A stretch of 20,444 bases of DNA from Eggerthellaceae bacterium (GCA_017559045.1 JAFYTB010000051.1:1-20444), one strand, 5' to 3'. Positions 1 to 7,748 are shown, numbered from the stretch's first letter. Notes: generated by a model not told the origin, from the letters alone. Numbers and translations: made by a program.

Positions 1-1548
1 GATCTTACCCGGCGTTACCTCCACGATGCGGTTTGCAACGCTGCGGATAAGATGACGGTCGTGCGTGATGAACAGGATGCTGCCCTCAAACTGCTGGAGA
101 GCCTGCTCAAGAATGTCTGCACTGGAAATATCAAGGTGGTTCGTAGGCTCGTCGAGGCAGAGAAGAGGGCTCGGCGCCACCAGCATCTTCGCCAAGGCAA
201 GACGGCTCTTTTCACCACCGGAAAGAACGCTGACACGCTTGTCGACATCGTCGCCCGTGAACAGGAAGGCACCCAGAAGCGTACGCACCTGGGAGATAGA
301 CCAACCCGGCGCCACGCGATCGAGCTCCTCGAATACGGTATTACCCGAGTTGAGTTCCTCGAGTTGATGCTGGGCGTAGTACGTAAGAGACACATGGACG
401 CCATACTCAATGGTACCCGCATCAGGCGAAAGCACGCCTGCGACCATCTTGAGCAAGGTGGACTTACCAGCACCATTCGGGCCAACAAGCGCGATCTTAT
501 CGCCACGATACATCGTGAAATCGGCGCCGTCGTAGACCTTCTTATCGCCATAGTGCTTCTTCAGACCACGAGCCTTGACGACCATATCACCCGTGCGCGG
601 AGGCTGGACGAAGTTGAACTTAACGGTCTTCTTCTCTTCGGGAAGCACAATGCGCTCGGCCATGATCTTCTCGATGCGGCGGGCACGATCCTGGGCCTGC
701 TTTGCCTTAGTGGCCTTGTAGCGGAACTTATCGACGAAAGCCTGAAGGTGGGCGATCTCCTCATCCTGCTTGGCCTTTTCGGCACGCAGGCGCTCAAGCC
801 TCTCCTCGCGCTGGCGAAGATAAGCGGAGTAATTGCCCTTATACAGGATGATCTCGCCGTTATCGATCTCGGCCACGCGATCGACCATGTTGTCCATGAA
901 GGCGCGGTCGTGGCTGACGACGATAACGGTGCCCTGGTAGCTGCGAAGGAAGCCCTCAAGCCATCGAACCGATTCAAGATCAAGGTGGTTGGTAGGCTCG
1001 TCGAGGAGAAGCACTTCAGGATTGCGAATGAGAAGTTTCGCGAGCGCGATACGCATCTGCCAACCACCGGAGAACTCGGTAGTCAAACGCGTCATATCCT
1101 CTTCCTTGAAACCAAGGCCGAACAGCACGCCGCGAACCTTAGCCTCCAGCGAATAGCCGCCCATCATCTCGTAAGCATCGCGGGCGCGTCCGCAGGCAGC
1201 CAGCTGCTGCTCGGTGGGATTGTCGCCCAAGGCATGCTCCAGCTCGCGCAGACGACGCTCGGCTTCGAGGATCTCGATCTGCGACGAAATGACCTCCTCG
1301 AAGACGGGCTGCTCGCCCATCTCGATGGCCTCCTGCTCGAGATAGCCCACACGTGCACCCTTGGCAAAGAGAATGCGGCCCTCATCGGGGTCGTCTTCAC
1401 CGGAGATGATATTGAGAAGCGTCGTCTTGCCAGCGCCGTTGGGTCCGACGAGCGCAAGGCGGTCGTATTCCTCCAACTTAAACGTGACGTCCTTGAACAG
1501 CTGGCGTCCACCGTAGGCTTTCGAGAGGTGCTCAGTTTGCAGAATCAT
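1..1548 (-). CDS. ABC-F family ATP-binding protein (partial, C-terminus off left edge)
   Basis: Soluble ATPase with two ABC domains in one chain and no membrane segment, the hallmark of the ABC-F family, whose members act on the ribosome (translation factors of the EttA/Uup/YdiF type, or antibiotic-resistance proteins). 516 codons are visible, open to base 1. Domain 1 has Walker A GPNGAGKT at residues 35-42, signature FSGGW at 159-163 and LLDEPTNHLD at 181-190. An inter-domain linker rich in Arg, Lys and Glu (about 232-320) corresponds to the ribosome-contacting linker of the family. Domain 2 has GPNGAGKS at 356-363, LSGGE at 442-446 and LDEPTNHLD at 465-473. The ATG at 1548 follows GGAAAGGG about ten bases upstream. 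Nothing separates a housekeeping from a resistance role; general B. subtilis YdiF-like is the best guess. The antisense reading frame over it is an artefact. Confidence 0.93.
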   Translation of the reverse strand, partial: MILQTEHLSKAYGGRQLFKDVTFKLEEYDRLALVGPNGAGKTTLLNIISGEDDPDEGRILFAKGARVGYLEQEAIEMGEQPVFEEVISSQIEILEAERRLRELEHALGDNPTEQQLAACGRARDAYEMMGGYSLEAKVRGVLFGLGFKEEDMTRLTTEFSGGWQMRIALAKLLIRNPEVLLLDEPTNHLDLESVRWLEGFLRSYQGTVIVVSHDRAFMDNMVDRVAEIDNGEIILYKGNYSAYLRQREERLERLRAEKAKQDEEIAHLQAFVDKFRYKATKAKQAQDRARRIEKIMAERIVLPEEKKTVKFNFVQPPRTGDMVVKARGLKKHYGDKKVYDGADFTMYRGDKIALVGPNGAGKSTLLKMVAGVLSPDAGTIEYGVHVSLTYYAQHQLEELNSGNTVFEELDRVAPGWSISQVRTLLGAFLFTGDDVDKRVSVLSGGEKSRLALAKMLVAPSPLLCLDEPTNHLDISSADILEQALQQFEGSILFITHDRHLIRSVANRIVEVTPGKI

Positions 1549-1595
1549 GCGACCATGACCCTTTCCATACAAAAGGCGAAACGAAAACGAGAGGC

Positions 1596-1625
1596 AATCT
1601 ATCGCGCATCTCGTTGCTTTGACAA
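1596..1625 (-). promoter_or_regulatory. Putative promoter of the ABC-F gene
   Basis: On the minus strand, TTGTCA (1625-1620) and TAGATT (1601-1596) are separated by 18 bases, about 50 bases before the ABC-F start codon. The -35 box abuts the T-tract of the tRNA-Val terminator, so terminator and promoter are packed together. The -10 match is only four of six. Confidence 0.35.
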
Positions 1626-1626
1626 T

Positions 1627-1653
1627 AAAAAAGGCCCGACTTTCGTCAGGCCC
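1627..1653 (-). terminator. Rho-independent terminator after tRNA-Val
   Basis: Minus-strand GGCCTGAC-GAAA-GTCGGGCC forms an 8-bp stem with one G-U pair and a GAAA tetraloop, followed by six T. It sits just downstream of tRNA-Val and would also stop any read-through from the ECF operon, which has no clear terminator of its own. Confidence 0.88.
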
Positions 1654-1662
1654 GTAAGTTCA

Positions 1663-1737
1663 TGGTGGACGCTACAGGATTTGAACCTGTGACCCCCGCC
1701 GTGTGAAGGCGATGCTCTCCCGCTGAGCCAAGCGTCC
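1663..1737 (-). tRNA. tRNA-Val (anticodon CAC)
   Basis: Cloverleaf on the minus strand: acceptor GGACGCT/AGCGTCC, D stem GCTC/GAGC, anticodon stem TCGCC/GGCGG with loop TTCACAC (anticodon CAC, decodes GUG), T stem ACAGG/CCTGT with TTCAAAT, discriminator A and an encoded CCA. It lies 69 bases downstream of the ECF S-component gene. Confidence 0.96.
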
Positions 1738-1774
1738 ATAGGGCTTCGAGCAACGAGCTCGACAGCGAATAAAT

Positions 1775-1803
1775 ATTTTAGCCGCTAGAAAACGTTCGCA
1801 CAA
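1775..1803 (-). promoter_or_regulatory. Promoter of tRNA-Val
   Basis: TTGTGC (1803-1798) and TAAAAT (1780-1775) on the minus strand with exactly 17 bases between. Start of transcription would be near 1768, followed by a small leader hairpin TCGAGC-AACGA-GCTCGA (1746-1762) before the mature tRNA. The box lies directly after the stop codon of the ECF S gene. Confidence 0.55.
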
Positions 1804-1806
1804 GAC

Positions 1807-2562
1807 CTATTTTGGCATTTTCCCCGCTTCCATGAATCCGTATTTGACTCGGACTCGATTAAGCTTCGCAAGCATAGGGCTTCCGACCAGAAAGAGCGTC
1901 GCAAACGTCGCTATCGCATGAGGCACATTGGCCGTCGCAAAGCCGATGGAGTATACAGCCAGGGCAGCCTCCGGAGTTACGGTAGACACCATCGTGAACA
2001 CGGTGCAGGTATCAAGGATGGGACCCACCATGCATACCACCACGAGAAAGCCCAATACGCTCACGCCAATACGCTGAGGCATCGACCATGCCCCGCGAGG
2101 AATGAGACCCGCTCTCGCAAGACCACCCGCAAGCAAGCCCGCAAGACCATAAGCGAGCATCTGCCAAGGAGTCCATGGACCTTGACCAAAGATGAAGTTG
2201 CTCACTAAAGCGGCAAGCGTGCCCGTCAGAAATCCCGCCTGACCACCAAAGGCGATACCCGTGATCATGACGATACCGACAAGCGGTTTCACATGAGGAA
2301 TGCCCGCAAACACCACGCGTGACACCACGGCGATGGCGCACATTACTGCCAGCACAACGATTTCGCGCGCTTGGGGACGACGGCTCTCAAAGGAAACGGC
2401 AAAAGGAACCATGGACAGAACGACGATGGCCGTGCTCGTCAGACAGTATCGAAAGCCAAGCGCGTCGCCAGCAACTAAGATTACAACTGATAAGAGCAGA
2501 CACAAGGCGGTCGACCAGATCACGGCAGGCCCTCGCCCTCTGCCTTCAGCTAGAATCTGCAC
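1807..2562 (-). CDS. ECF transporter S component (probable corrinoid-specific)
   Basis: Integral membrane substrate-binding (S) subunit of an energy-coupling-factor importer, 251 residues with about six to seven hydrophobic segments. The stretch around residues 100-140, containing GGQAGFLTGTLAALVSNF and GQGPWTPWQM, is a pattern I associate with ECF S components of the group linked to cobalamin uptake (CbrT-like); that link is from memory, not from a search. The GTG start at 2562 overlaps the end of the ATPase gene by 13 bases, indicating translational coupling, and GAGGA lies about 12 bases before it. It is the last gene of a T-A-S module headed by a cobalamin riboswitch, so a corrinoid is the most likely substrate. 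Another vitamin or precursor cannot be excluded from sequence alone. Confidence 0.85.
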   Translation of the reverse strand: MQILAEGRGRGPAVIWSTALCLLLSVVILVAGDALGFRYCLTSTAIVVLSMVPFAVSFESRRPQAREIVVLAVMCAIAVVSRVVFAGIPHVKPLVGIVMITGIAFGGQAGFLTGTLAALVSNFIFGQGPWTPWQMLAYGLAGLLAGGLARAGLIPRGAWSMPQRIGVSVLGFLVVVCMVGPILDTCTVFTMVSTVTPEAALAVYSIGFATANVPHAIATFATLFLVGSPMLAKLNRVRVKYGFMEAGKMPK

Positions 2563-4322
2563 AGCTGAACCACATCCTCGTCCGTCACGGCATTCGCGAA
2601 CACGTGACGACTCATGCGATTGGCAGCCGTCGTGTAGAACGCATTTCCCGCAAAGAATCGACGGGGCGTGTCACTGGTTACGATGTCGCCATCGAAGAGC
2701 ATCGACACCTCATCGGCGTGACGCGCGCAAAACTCGACATCGTGCGAAACCATTACGACCGCTATACCCTCAGCCACAAGATCGCAGAGCAAAGCAGCTA
2801 ACCCGATCTTGCTCATTGCATCAAGCCCCTTGGTGGGCTCATCAAGCAACAGCACACGAGGCTCCGTCAGCAGCACCTTCGCAAACGCGACCAGCTGCTG
2901 CTCGCCCCCGGAGAGATCAAGCGGATGTGCATCCATGAGATTCGCAACGCCCACTCGCTCGCCCACGGCATGCAGGCGCTCGTCGATTTCCTGCTTGGAA
3001 AAAGAGCGGTCTTCGAGCATCTCGGCAAGTTCATCACGCACCGAGTCCTTCACAAACAGACTCTTTGGATCCTGGGGAAGCAAAGCAAGCGCACCTCGGA
3101 ACAACTCGCGCGAACGACGCCCGACTACCTTTTCACCAAGAATGCGAATCGTCCCACGATAGGGCTTCACCACACCTGCAACCGCCTTGAGAAGCGTCGA
3201 TTTGCCGACGCCGTTTCCTCCCACGATTGCATGCACGGAGCCTTTTCGAACACGCAGCGAAAGCCCCTTGAGCACATCGGGAAGCGTACGATCGTATCGC
3301 AGCCACACATCCTTCAGCTCAAGCGCCCACTCTTCCGCAGCGGCTCTGCCCGCAGAGCCCTTGCGCGTAATAATCTCGTTCGCAGCACCCCTACCCTCGG
3401 GGCCCTTGCCCTCAGCGCCTTTCTGCGCACCGGGCTCAACCAAGTCACCATCGAAAGCCAATCGCCCGCCAGCAGGCTTTTCGCCAACGAAAGACGTAAG
3501 CCACATGCGACCCTCGCGCACGCCAATAGGCACGGAAGCATCCGAGGCATTTTCCGACATTACATCGAAGTACACGCGCATAGGCGTCGGCAGCGCATGG
3601 CGCATGCCATCACCGTCAGCATGAAGAATCTGGCCAACATTGCGAGGATCGCCGTCAACCAGCACGCGCCCGGCTCCCATCACCACCACACGATCCGCGA
3701 GGTCAAACAAACCCTCAAGACGATGCTCGGTCATGAGAACTGTCGTCCCCAGCTCCAAGTTAAGCCTGCGTACGGTAGATAGAAACTCCGCTGCAGCCAT
3801 AGGATCAAGCTGGCTCGTCGGCTCATCGAGTACCAGGATGTCCGGATGCATAGCCATCACGGATGCAAGGTTGAGCAGCTGCTTCTGACCACCGGACAGC
3901 TCACGAACCTCGCGATTAAACCAGCTTTCGATTCCGAAATAGCTCGCCATCTCCGCCACGCGCAAACGCATGGCGCTCTCCTCGACACCCAGGTTCTCCA
4001 AGCCGAAGGCAAGCTCGTGCCACACCTTATCGGTAACCAGCTGGGCATCGGGATCCTGCATGACGAAACCGATTCGCGCAGCCTGCTTCGAAACCTCAAC
4101 CGACTCAAGCGAAACGCCCTCAAGCAGCACACGCCCCCCACGAACCCCATGAGGCGATAGCACCGACTTGGCATGACGAAGCAAGGTGGTCTTTCCGCAC
4201 CCTCGCGGACCACACAGAAGAACGAACTCGCCCTGCTCTATGTCAAGGGAGACCCCGTCGAGCGCGCGGACGGAAGCCTCAGGATACGAGAAGCTTAAAT
4301 TCTCGAAAGAAAGAAGCGCCAC
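2550..4322 (-). CDS. Energy-coupling factor ATPase, two ABC domains fused (EcfA1-EcfA2 type)
   Basis: Cytoplasmic ATPase that powers the ECF importer, 590 residues holding both nucleotide-binding domains in one chain. Domain 1: Walker A GPRGCGKT (38-45), Q-loop QD (89-90), signature LSGGQ (142-146), Walker B with DEP (166-168) and switch His at 200. Domain 2: Walker A GGNGVGKS (368-375), Q-loop Gln 417, LSGGE (470-474), DEP (494-496) and switch His 527. All catalytic elements are present in both halves, so both sites should hydrolyse ATP. Between them, residues about 240-335 form a long linker whose second half is rich in Gly, Ala, Lys and Glu and looks disordered. The GTG start at 4322 has AAGGAG eight bases upstream. 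It overlaps the EcfT gene before it (28 bases) and the S gene after it (13 bases). Confidence 0.92.
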   Translation of the reverse strand: MALLSFENLSFSYPEASVRALDGVSLDIEQGEFVLLCGPRGCGKTTLLRHAKSVLSPHGVRGGRVLLEGVSLESVEVSKQAARIGFVMQDPDAQLVTDKVWHELAFGLENLGVEESAMRLRVAEMASYFGIESWFNREVRELSGGQKQLLNLASVMAMHPDILVLDEPTSQLDPMAAAEFLSTVRRLNLELGTTVLMTEHRLEGLFDLADRVVVMGAGRVLVDGDPRNVGQILHADGDGMRHALPTPMRVYFDVMSENASDASVPIGVREGRMWLTSFVGEKPAGGRLAFDGDLVEPGAQKGAEGKGPEGRGAANEIITRKGSAGRAAAEEWALELKDVWLRYDRTLPDVLKGLSLRVRKGSVHAIVGGNGVGKSTLLKAVAGVVKPYRGTIRILGEKVVGRRSRELFRGALALLPQDPKSLFVKDSVRDELAEMLEDRSFSKQEIDERLHAVGERVGVANLMDAHPLDLSGGEQQLVAFAKVLLTEPRVLLLDEPTKGLDAMSKIGLAALLCDLVAEGIAVVMVSHDVEFCARHADEVSMLFDGDIVTSDTPRRFFAGNAFYTTAANRMSRHVFANAVTDEDVVQLCRF

Positions 4323-5185
4323 CGCACTAACTCCTTAACGCCAATGAATGTCGGAAACAACAGAAACGCTGCGTAGCTGGCAAGACCCAGCCAAAACAGC
4401 AAAGACGAATCAGGCCATGCGATCGTCGGATAAAACTCAAAAGAGGCGGCGCCCGAAAGCGCACACGCCATGGAGAGAAGCGCGAAAACGACGACGACGC
4501 CGAGGGAGAAAGCTTCGTACCGCCCAAAGCAATAACGAGCGAAGGACGTCCTGCGCGCAGCCCCATAAGCTCGACTGCGCATGGAATCCGCCGTCACCAC
4601 GCCATCCTCAAGCGCCCACGAAACCATCGCAGAGAGAAGCGACAGCGCGTCCTTTGCACGCTCGCGAACGCCGCCACCCGACATAAGGCCAACCCCAGCG
4701 CGGGCCGTGACCATCTCGGTAGCCTTACGCTGATAGTTCGGGACAAGCCTCAAGGCCATGGTGACGACAAGCGACAATCCAGGTATTACACCACCAAACA
4801 GATAGGTGAACTTGTCACTCGTCATCACCACGCTATAGCTCGCAAACCAAAGCAGCATGGAAACGAACATGGCTCCAGTCGACGCGCCAAAGACGAGAGA
4901 CTCCCACGTGTAGGCACGACCACCGAAGTAGGTGAAAAGAACGGTATCGCCCATCGTGCTAAACAGGGGATTCGCCAAGGCGACAACCAAGAACACTGGC
5001 ACCATCGCTGCAATCACACGCCACGCCCTCTTGCCACGAACGACAAGCAAGCACGTCACGGAAGCTGCAACAGAAACAATCTGAAAAGCGGGGTGACACA
5101 TACACATGCCGAAAACGATGGCGAGAGCAAAGAATGCGAAGGCGACAGCCGGGTGCAGTCTCTCGATCGGACCAGAGCCAAGCAT
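4295..5185 (-). CDS. ECF transporter transmembrane component EcfT
   Basis: Membrane scaffold of the ECF importer that couples the two ATPase domains to the S subunit. 296 residues with several hydrophobic segments: an N-terminal pair, a central block, and a C-terminal pair. The long cytoplasmic coupling region between them contains two Ala-Arg-Gly-like motifs (TARAGVG and ADSMRSRAYG) matching the coupling helices of EcfT. I chose the ATG at 5185, ten bases after the DUF4430 stop, because the protein then begins MLGSGPIERLHP, typical of EcfT. The longer frame from 5278 would overlap the previous gene by 83 bases with a non-family extension. No strong ribosome site precedes 5185, consistent with coupling to the upstream gene. 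Confidence 0.88.
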   Translation of the reverse strand: MLGSGPIERLHPAVAFAFFALAIVFGMCMCHPAFQIVSVAASVTCLLVVRGKRAWRVIAAMVPVFLVVALANPLFSTMGDTVLFTYFGGRAYTWESLVFGASTGAMFVSMLLWFASYSVVMTSDKFTYLFGGVIPGLSLVVTMALRLVPNYQRKATEMVTARAGVGLMSGGGVRERAKDALSLLSAMVSWALEDGVVTADSMRSRAYGAARRTSFARYCFGRYEAFSLGVVVVFALLSMACALSGAASFEFYPTIAWPDSSLLFWLGLASYAAFLLFPTFIGVKELVRWRFFLSRI

Positions 5186-5195
5186 GAACGTTTTA

Positions 5196-5657
5196 CTACC
5201 AGGAGATGTAAGACCAGAGGATGGCGTCACCAGCAGCGAGCTCGAAAGCATCGCAGCCAACCATAGCGTCTTCGCCATTCACAGAGTAAACCCAACCGGA
5301 ATTGGCGGTACCGGCAACGCCGGCGATGGACTCAATGAACTTACCGTACTCGGAATCGGAAGCCTGCAGCTCAAGACCAGACTCGACGAGCGCGTCATAA
5401 ACCGTTGCGCCCTCGGGCAGAGCAACCGTCAGCTCCTGAGCCTCAAGACCAGCATCTTCGTTAGCAGCGATAGCCAGGGTAACCTCGATGGCAGCCTGCT
5501 GAACATCAGCAGCGCCATTGCCGGAAGCATCAGAGCCAGATTCCGAGGTGCAAGCGGGGAGCACGAACGCACACAACGCCAAAGAAAGTGCGAGCACCAA
5601 GGCACGACCAGCGAACGTAGACTTCAGATTTCCCATTGCAGAACGCATTTTGTCCAT
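5196..5657 (-). CDS. DUF4430 (transcobalamin-like) lipoprotein
   Basis: Secreted, membrane-anchored protein of 153 residues. Residues 1-35 are a signal peptide with basic N-region, hydrophobic core and lipobox LPAC, giving a lipidated Cys36; a Ser/Gly/Asp-rich spacer follows (37-55). The rest fits the DUF4430 fold, also called the transcobalamin-like C-terminal domain: TVYDAL (85-90), a YGKFIESIAG segment, GWVYSVNG (121-128) and the terminal GDAILWSYISW. The ATG at 5657 is preceded by AGGAAGG seven bases upstream; the frame could be read from 5714, but that would start inside the riboswitch-proximal leader. As the first gene after a cobalamin riboswitch and just before EcfT, it is plausibly an extracellular corrinoid capture protein for the importer; binding is inferred from context. 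Confidence 0.87.
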   Translation of the reverse strand: MDKMRSAMGNLKSTFAGRALVLALSLALCAFVLPACTSESGSDASGNGAADVQQAAIEVTLAIAANEDAGLEAQELTVALPEGATVYDALVESGLELQASDSEYGKFIESIAGVAGTANSGWVYSVNGEDAMVGCDAFELAAGDAILWSYISW

Positions 5658-5692
5658 AGGAGGACCTTCCTTTCCAGGACTTATCGACGAAG

Positions 5693-5887
5693 AGGTGCTC
5701 CGACTTTGCCTCATGTGGACCCATCCGCGATGCCCGCGTGCCTTTCGCTGCGCACTTACCTGCAGCTTCGGCCGATCGACCCATCAGCTTTTACGGTTGC
5801 TGGTACAGCGCGGGATTCTCACCCGCATTCCCCTCGAAACGCCCGCTCCTTGCGAGCCGCTCCTGCGCCTTATCGAAAGACGCACCC
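5693..5887 (-). promoter_or_regulatory. Cobalamin riboswitch
   Basis: Minus-strand leader RNA with the hallmarks of the AdoCbl riboswitch. The conserved core reads GGGGAATGCGGGTGAGAATCC (5' portion at 5834-5814), then a segment ending in CAGCAACCGTAAAAG (5799-5785), matching the family consensus GGTGAAAATCC...CGCAACTGTAA. The 3' end AAGTCGGAGCACC (about 5705-5693) matches the terminal CCAGGAGACC element. GGGTGC (5887-5882) can pair with GCACCT (5698-5693) to close the structure. Between the riboswitch and the DUF4430 start are only about 35 bases that include the ribosome site, so control of translation initiation is more likely than a terminator; I see no T-tract. Exact edges are approximate. 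Confidence 0.88.
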
Positions 5888-5909
5888 GTCAATGCCAATA
5901 CGGGGAGGA

Positions 5910-5918
5910 AGTATAGCA
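5910..5918 (-). promoter_or_regulatory. Extended -10 promoter of the riboswitch/ECF operon
   Basis: Minus-strand TGCTATACT (5918-5910) is an extended -10 element. No convincing -35 box is seen 16-18 bases upstream. Transcription would begin near 5903, about 15 bases before the riboswitch closing stem. Confidence 0.55.
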
Positions 5919-6118
5919 AACCGATAGACCCGAAAGGCGTCGGGCAAGGGTCCTTTCCGCACGCGTGGCCATATCAGCCTTGAGAAATCACGAAGGTGCG
6001 GGAAAATGGCAATCGGACGAATTCCGACCATCCGCGAGGAAGAATTCGAGGACGCAACCACAAGCGTCGCGCGCAAGCGCACTCCCCAAGCAGCACCATG
6101 CACGAGAATGCGAGAACT

Positions 6119-7687
6119 ATGGCAGAGCAATCAGCAACGCCCCCCTTCTTCACCAACACGGCATGTCCGCACTTTCCCTGCCACGAGGGCGTCGACCCCG
6201 AACGCTTCAACTGCCTCTTCTGCTTTTGCCCCCTCTATGCACTGGGAGAAAATTGCGGAGGGGCGTTCACCTATCTCGAAGGCGGCATAAAGGATTGCTC
6301 GAATTGCACGCTCCCACACGAAGGCAACGGAGGAAACAAGATGGTCGAACAACACTGGAGCGAGATCGCCGAACTCGCCGCACCCGATGACTTCGATGCG
6401 GTGGCTTACATCAACACACCGCGCTGGAACAAATCCGTTCTCGGCCTTGAACGCATCAGCGAGCTGCTCGAAGGCCTTGGCAACCCGCAAGACAAGCTGC
6501 GCTTCGTCCATGTCGCGGGCACCAACGGCAAAGGTTCGACCTGCGCATACCTCTCCAGCGTGCTCACGCAGGCCGGTTATAAGACGGGATTGTTCACCAG
6601 CCCCTACATCGAGTGCTTTGAAGAGCGCATCCGCGTCAATGGAGAGAACATCTCAGCCGTCGATCTGCGCACAGCAACACTTGCCGTGAAGCAGGTGGCC
6701 GACCGCATGGAGAACCACCCCACCGAATTCGAGCTCATGTGCGCAGTTGCCCTCGTGCATTTCGTGAACATCGGCGTCGATATCGCCGTTATGGAAGTCG
6801 GACTTGGCGGTCGCTTCGACGCAACGAACGTCATCAAAAAGCCCGAAGTCTGCGTCATCACCCGCATTGGCCTCGATCACATCGAATTGCTTGGCGACAC
6901 CACCGCGAAAATCGCGCGCGAAAAAGCCGGAATCATCAAGAACGGCGCGCCGGTTGTTAGCTGGCCCCAGGATCCCGACGCCCAACGCGAGATCGCAGAC
7001 ATAGCCGCAGAGCATGGATGCACCCTCGCCACCACCGATTTCTCTCAACTGACGGTCGAACCGCTCATCATCGATCCCGAAAGCGCCGAGGCACCTATGC
7101 GCTCGTTTTCGTATCGCGGCGCAAGCTACAAGACCAGGCTCATCGGCTCGTATCAGCCCAGCAATGCCACGCTGGCGCTCGAGGCCATCGAGGTCCTGAA
7201 AACGCGAGGATGGAACATCTCCGATGAGGCCATCTTCAAGGGAATAGCCGAAACGAGATGGCCGGGACGCTTCGAGGTGGTTGCACAGCAGCCTCTCACC
7301 ATCGTCGACGGCGGACACAACCCCCAAGGCGCTCAAGCCCTCGCCGACACCCTGAAAGAAGTCCTGCCGGACATCCAGCCCGTTTTCATCATCGGAGTAC
7401 TTGCTGACAAGGACTACCCCATCATGCTCGATGAGGTAGTGCCATTTGGCAGCGCATTCGTGACCATCACGCCCACGAGCCCCCGAGCTCTCTCCGCAGA
7501 AGACCTGGCAGAAGCTATCCGAGTGCGCATCTCCGAGGAAAAGCTTGCCAGCACACCCGTGCAGGCAGCTGCGAGCATGGAAGAAGCCGTCGCCGAGGCC
7601 CGTAAGCTCTGCAGCGACACCAACGAGGTCATCTGCGCATTCGGCAGCCTCTACTCCATTGGAGCGCTTAAGGCGGCCCTGCGCTAG
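6119..7687 (+). CDS. folC: Cys-rich small domain (COG2158-like) fused to folylpolyglutamate/dihydrofolate synthase
   Basis: Adds glutamate to folates (and probably to dihydropteroate) with ATP. The FolC part, numbered from the internal Met at 6341, is full length (448 residues): P-loop GTNGKGS (60-66), GLGGRFDATN (154-163), GLDHIELLGDT (177-187), AREKAGIIK (192-200, with the lysine usually carbamylated), RWPGRFE (306-312) and DGGHNPQGA (323-331). Ahead of it, in the same uninterrupted frame, lie 74 residues with eight cysteines (16, 21, 32, 35, 37, 46, 60, 63) in CPHFPC, NCLFCFC and DCSNC, matching the COG2158 cysteine-rich small domain, probably a metal binder. I place the start at ATG 6119, just before this domain; ATG 6098 or GTG 5996 are possible, and none has a strong ribosome site. 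Divergent from the B12-controlled ECF operon. See the internal ribosome site entry. Confidence 0.88.
   Translation: MAEQSATPPFFTNTACPHFPCHEGVDPERFNCLFCFCPLYALGENCGGAFTYLEGGIKDCSNCTLPHEGNGGNKMVEQHWSEIAELAAPDDFDAVAYINTPRWNKSVLGLERISELLEGLGNPQDKLRFVHVAGTNGKGSTCAYLSSVLTQAGYKTGLFTSPYIECFEERIRVNGENISAVDLRTATLAVKQVADRMENHPTEFELMCAVALVHFVNIGVDIAVMEVGLGGRFDATNVIKKPEVCVITRIGLDHIELLGDTTAKIAREKAGIIKNGAPVVSWPQDPDAQREIADIAAEHGCTLATTDFSQLTVEPLIIDPESAEAPMRSFSYRGASYKTRLIGSYQPSNATLALEAIEVLKTRGWNISDEAIFKGIAETRWPGRFEVVAQQPLTIVDGGHNPQGAQALADTLKEVLPDIQPVFIIGVLADKDYPIMLDEVVPFGSAFVTITPTSPRALSAEDLAEAIRVRISEEKLASTPVQAAASMEEAVAEARKLCSDTNEVICAFGSLYSIGALKAALR
6329..6343 (+). promoter_or_regulatory. Internal ribosome binding site and start codon for free FolC
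   Basis: GGAGG (6329-6333), seven spacer bases and ATG (6341-6343) form the best ribosome site in this reading frame, lying exactly at the junction between the Cys-rich domain and FolC. A protein started here would be a normal-sized FolC of 448 residues. The site suggests that fused and free FolC could both be made, or that the fusion arose from two overlapping genes. Confidence 0.6.
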
Positions 7688-7748
7688 CGAGAAGCCCCCG
7701 TGGTCTGACAGGGAAAGAGTTACTGAGCACAAACCAAGCCGATAAACA

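Noticed and set aside
52..1692. 546-codon open frame on the plus strand
   Set aside because: Exactly antisense to the ABC-F gene, whose minus-strand frame has both Walker motifs and both signatures; the plus frame has no recognisable domain and runs into the tRNA-Val gene.
5996..6118. Upstream extension of the FolC fusion from GTG 5996
   Set aside because: Residues are Arg/Asn-rich without family resemblance and the GTG lacks a convincing ribosome site; ATG 6119 immediately precedes the conserved Cys-rich domain.
6653..7732. 359-codon frame opposite folC
   Set aside because: Mirror of conserved FolC motifs; no supporting features of its own.
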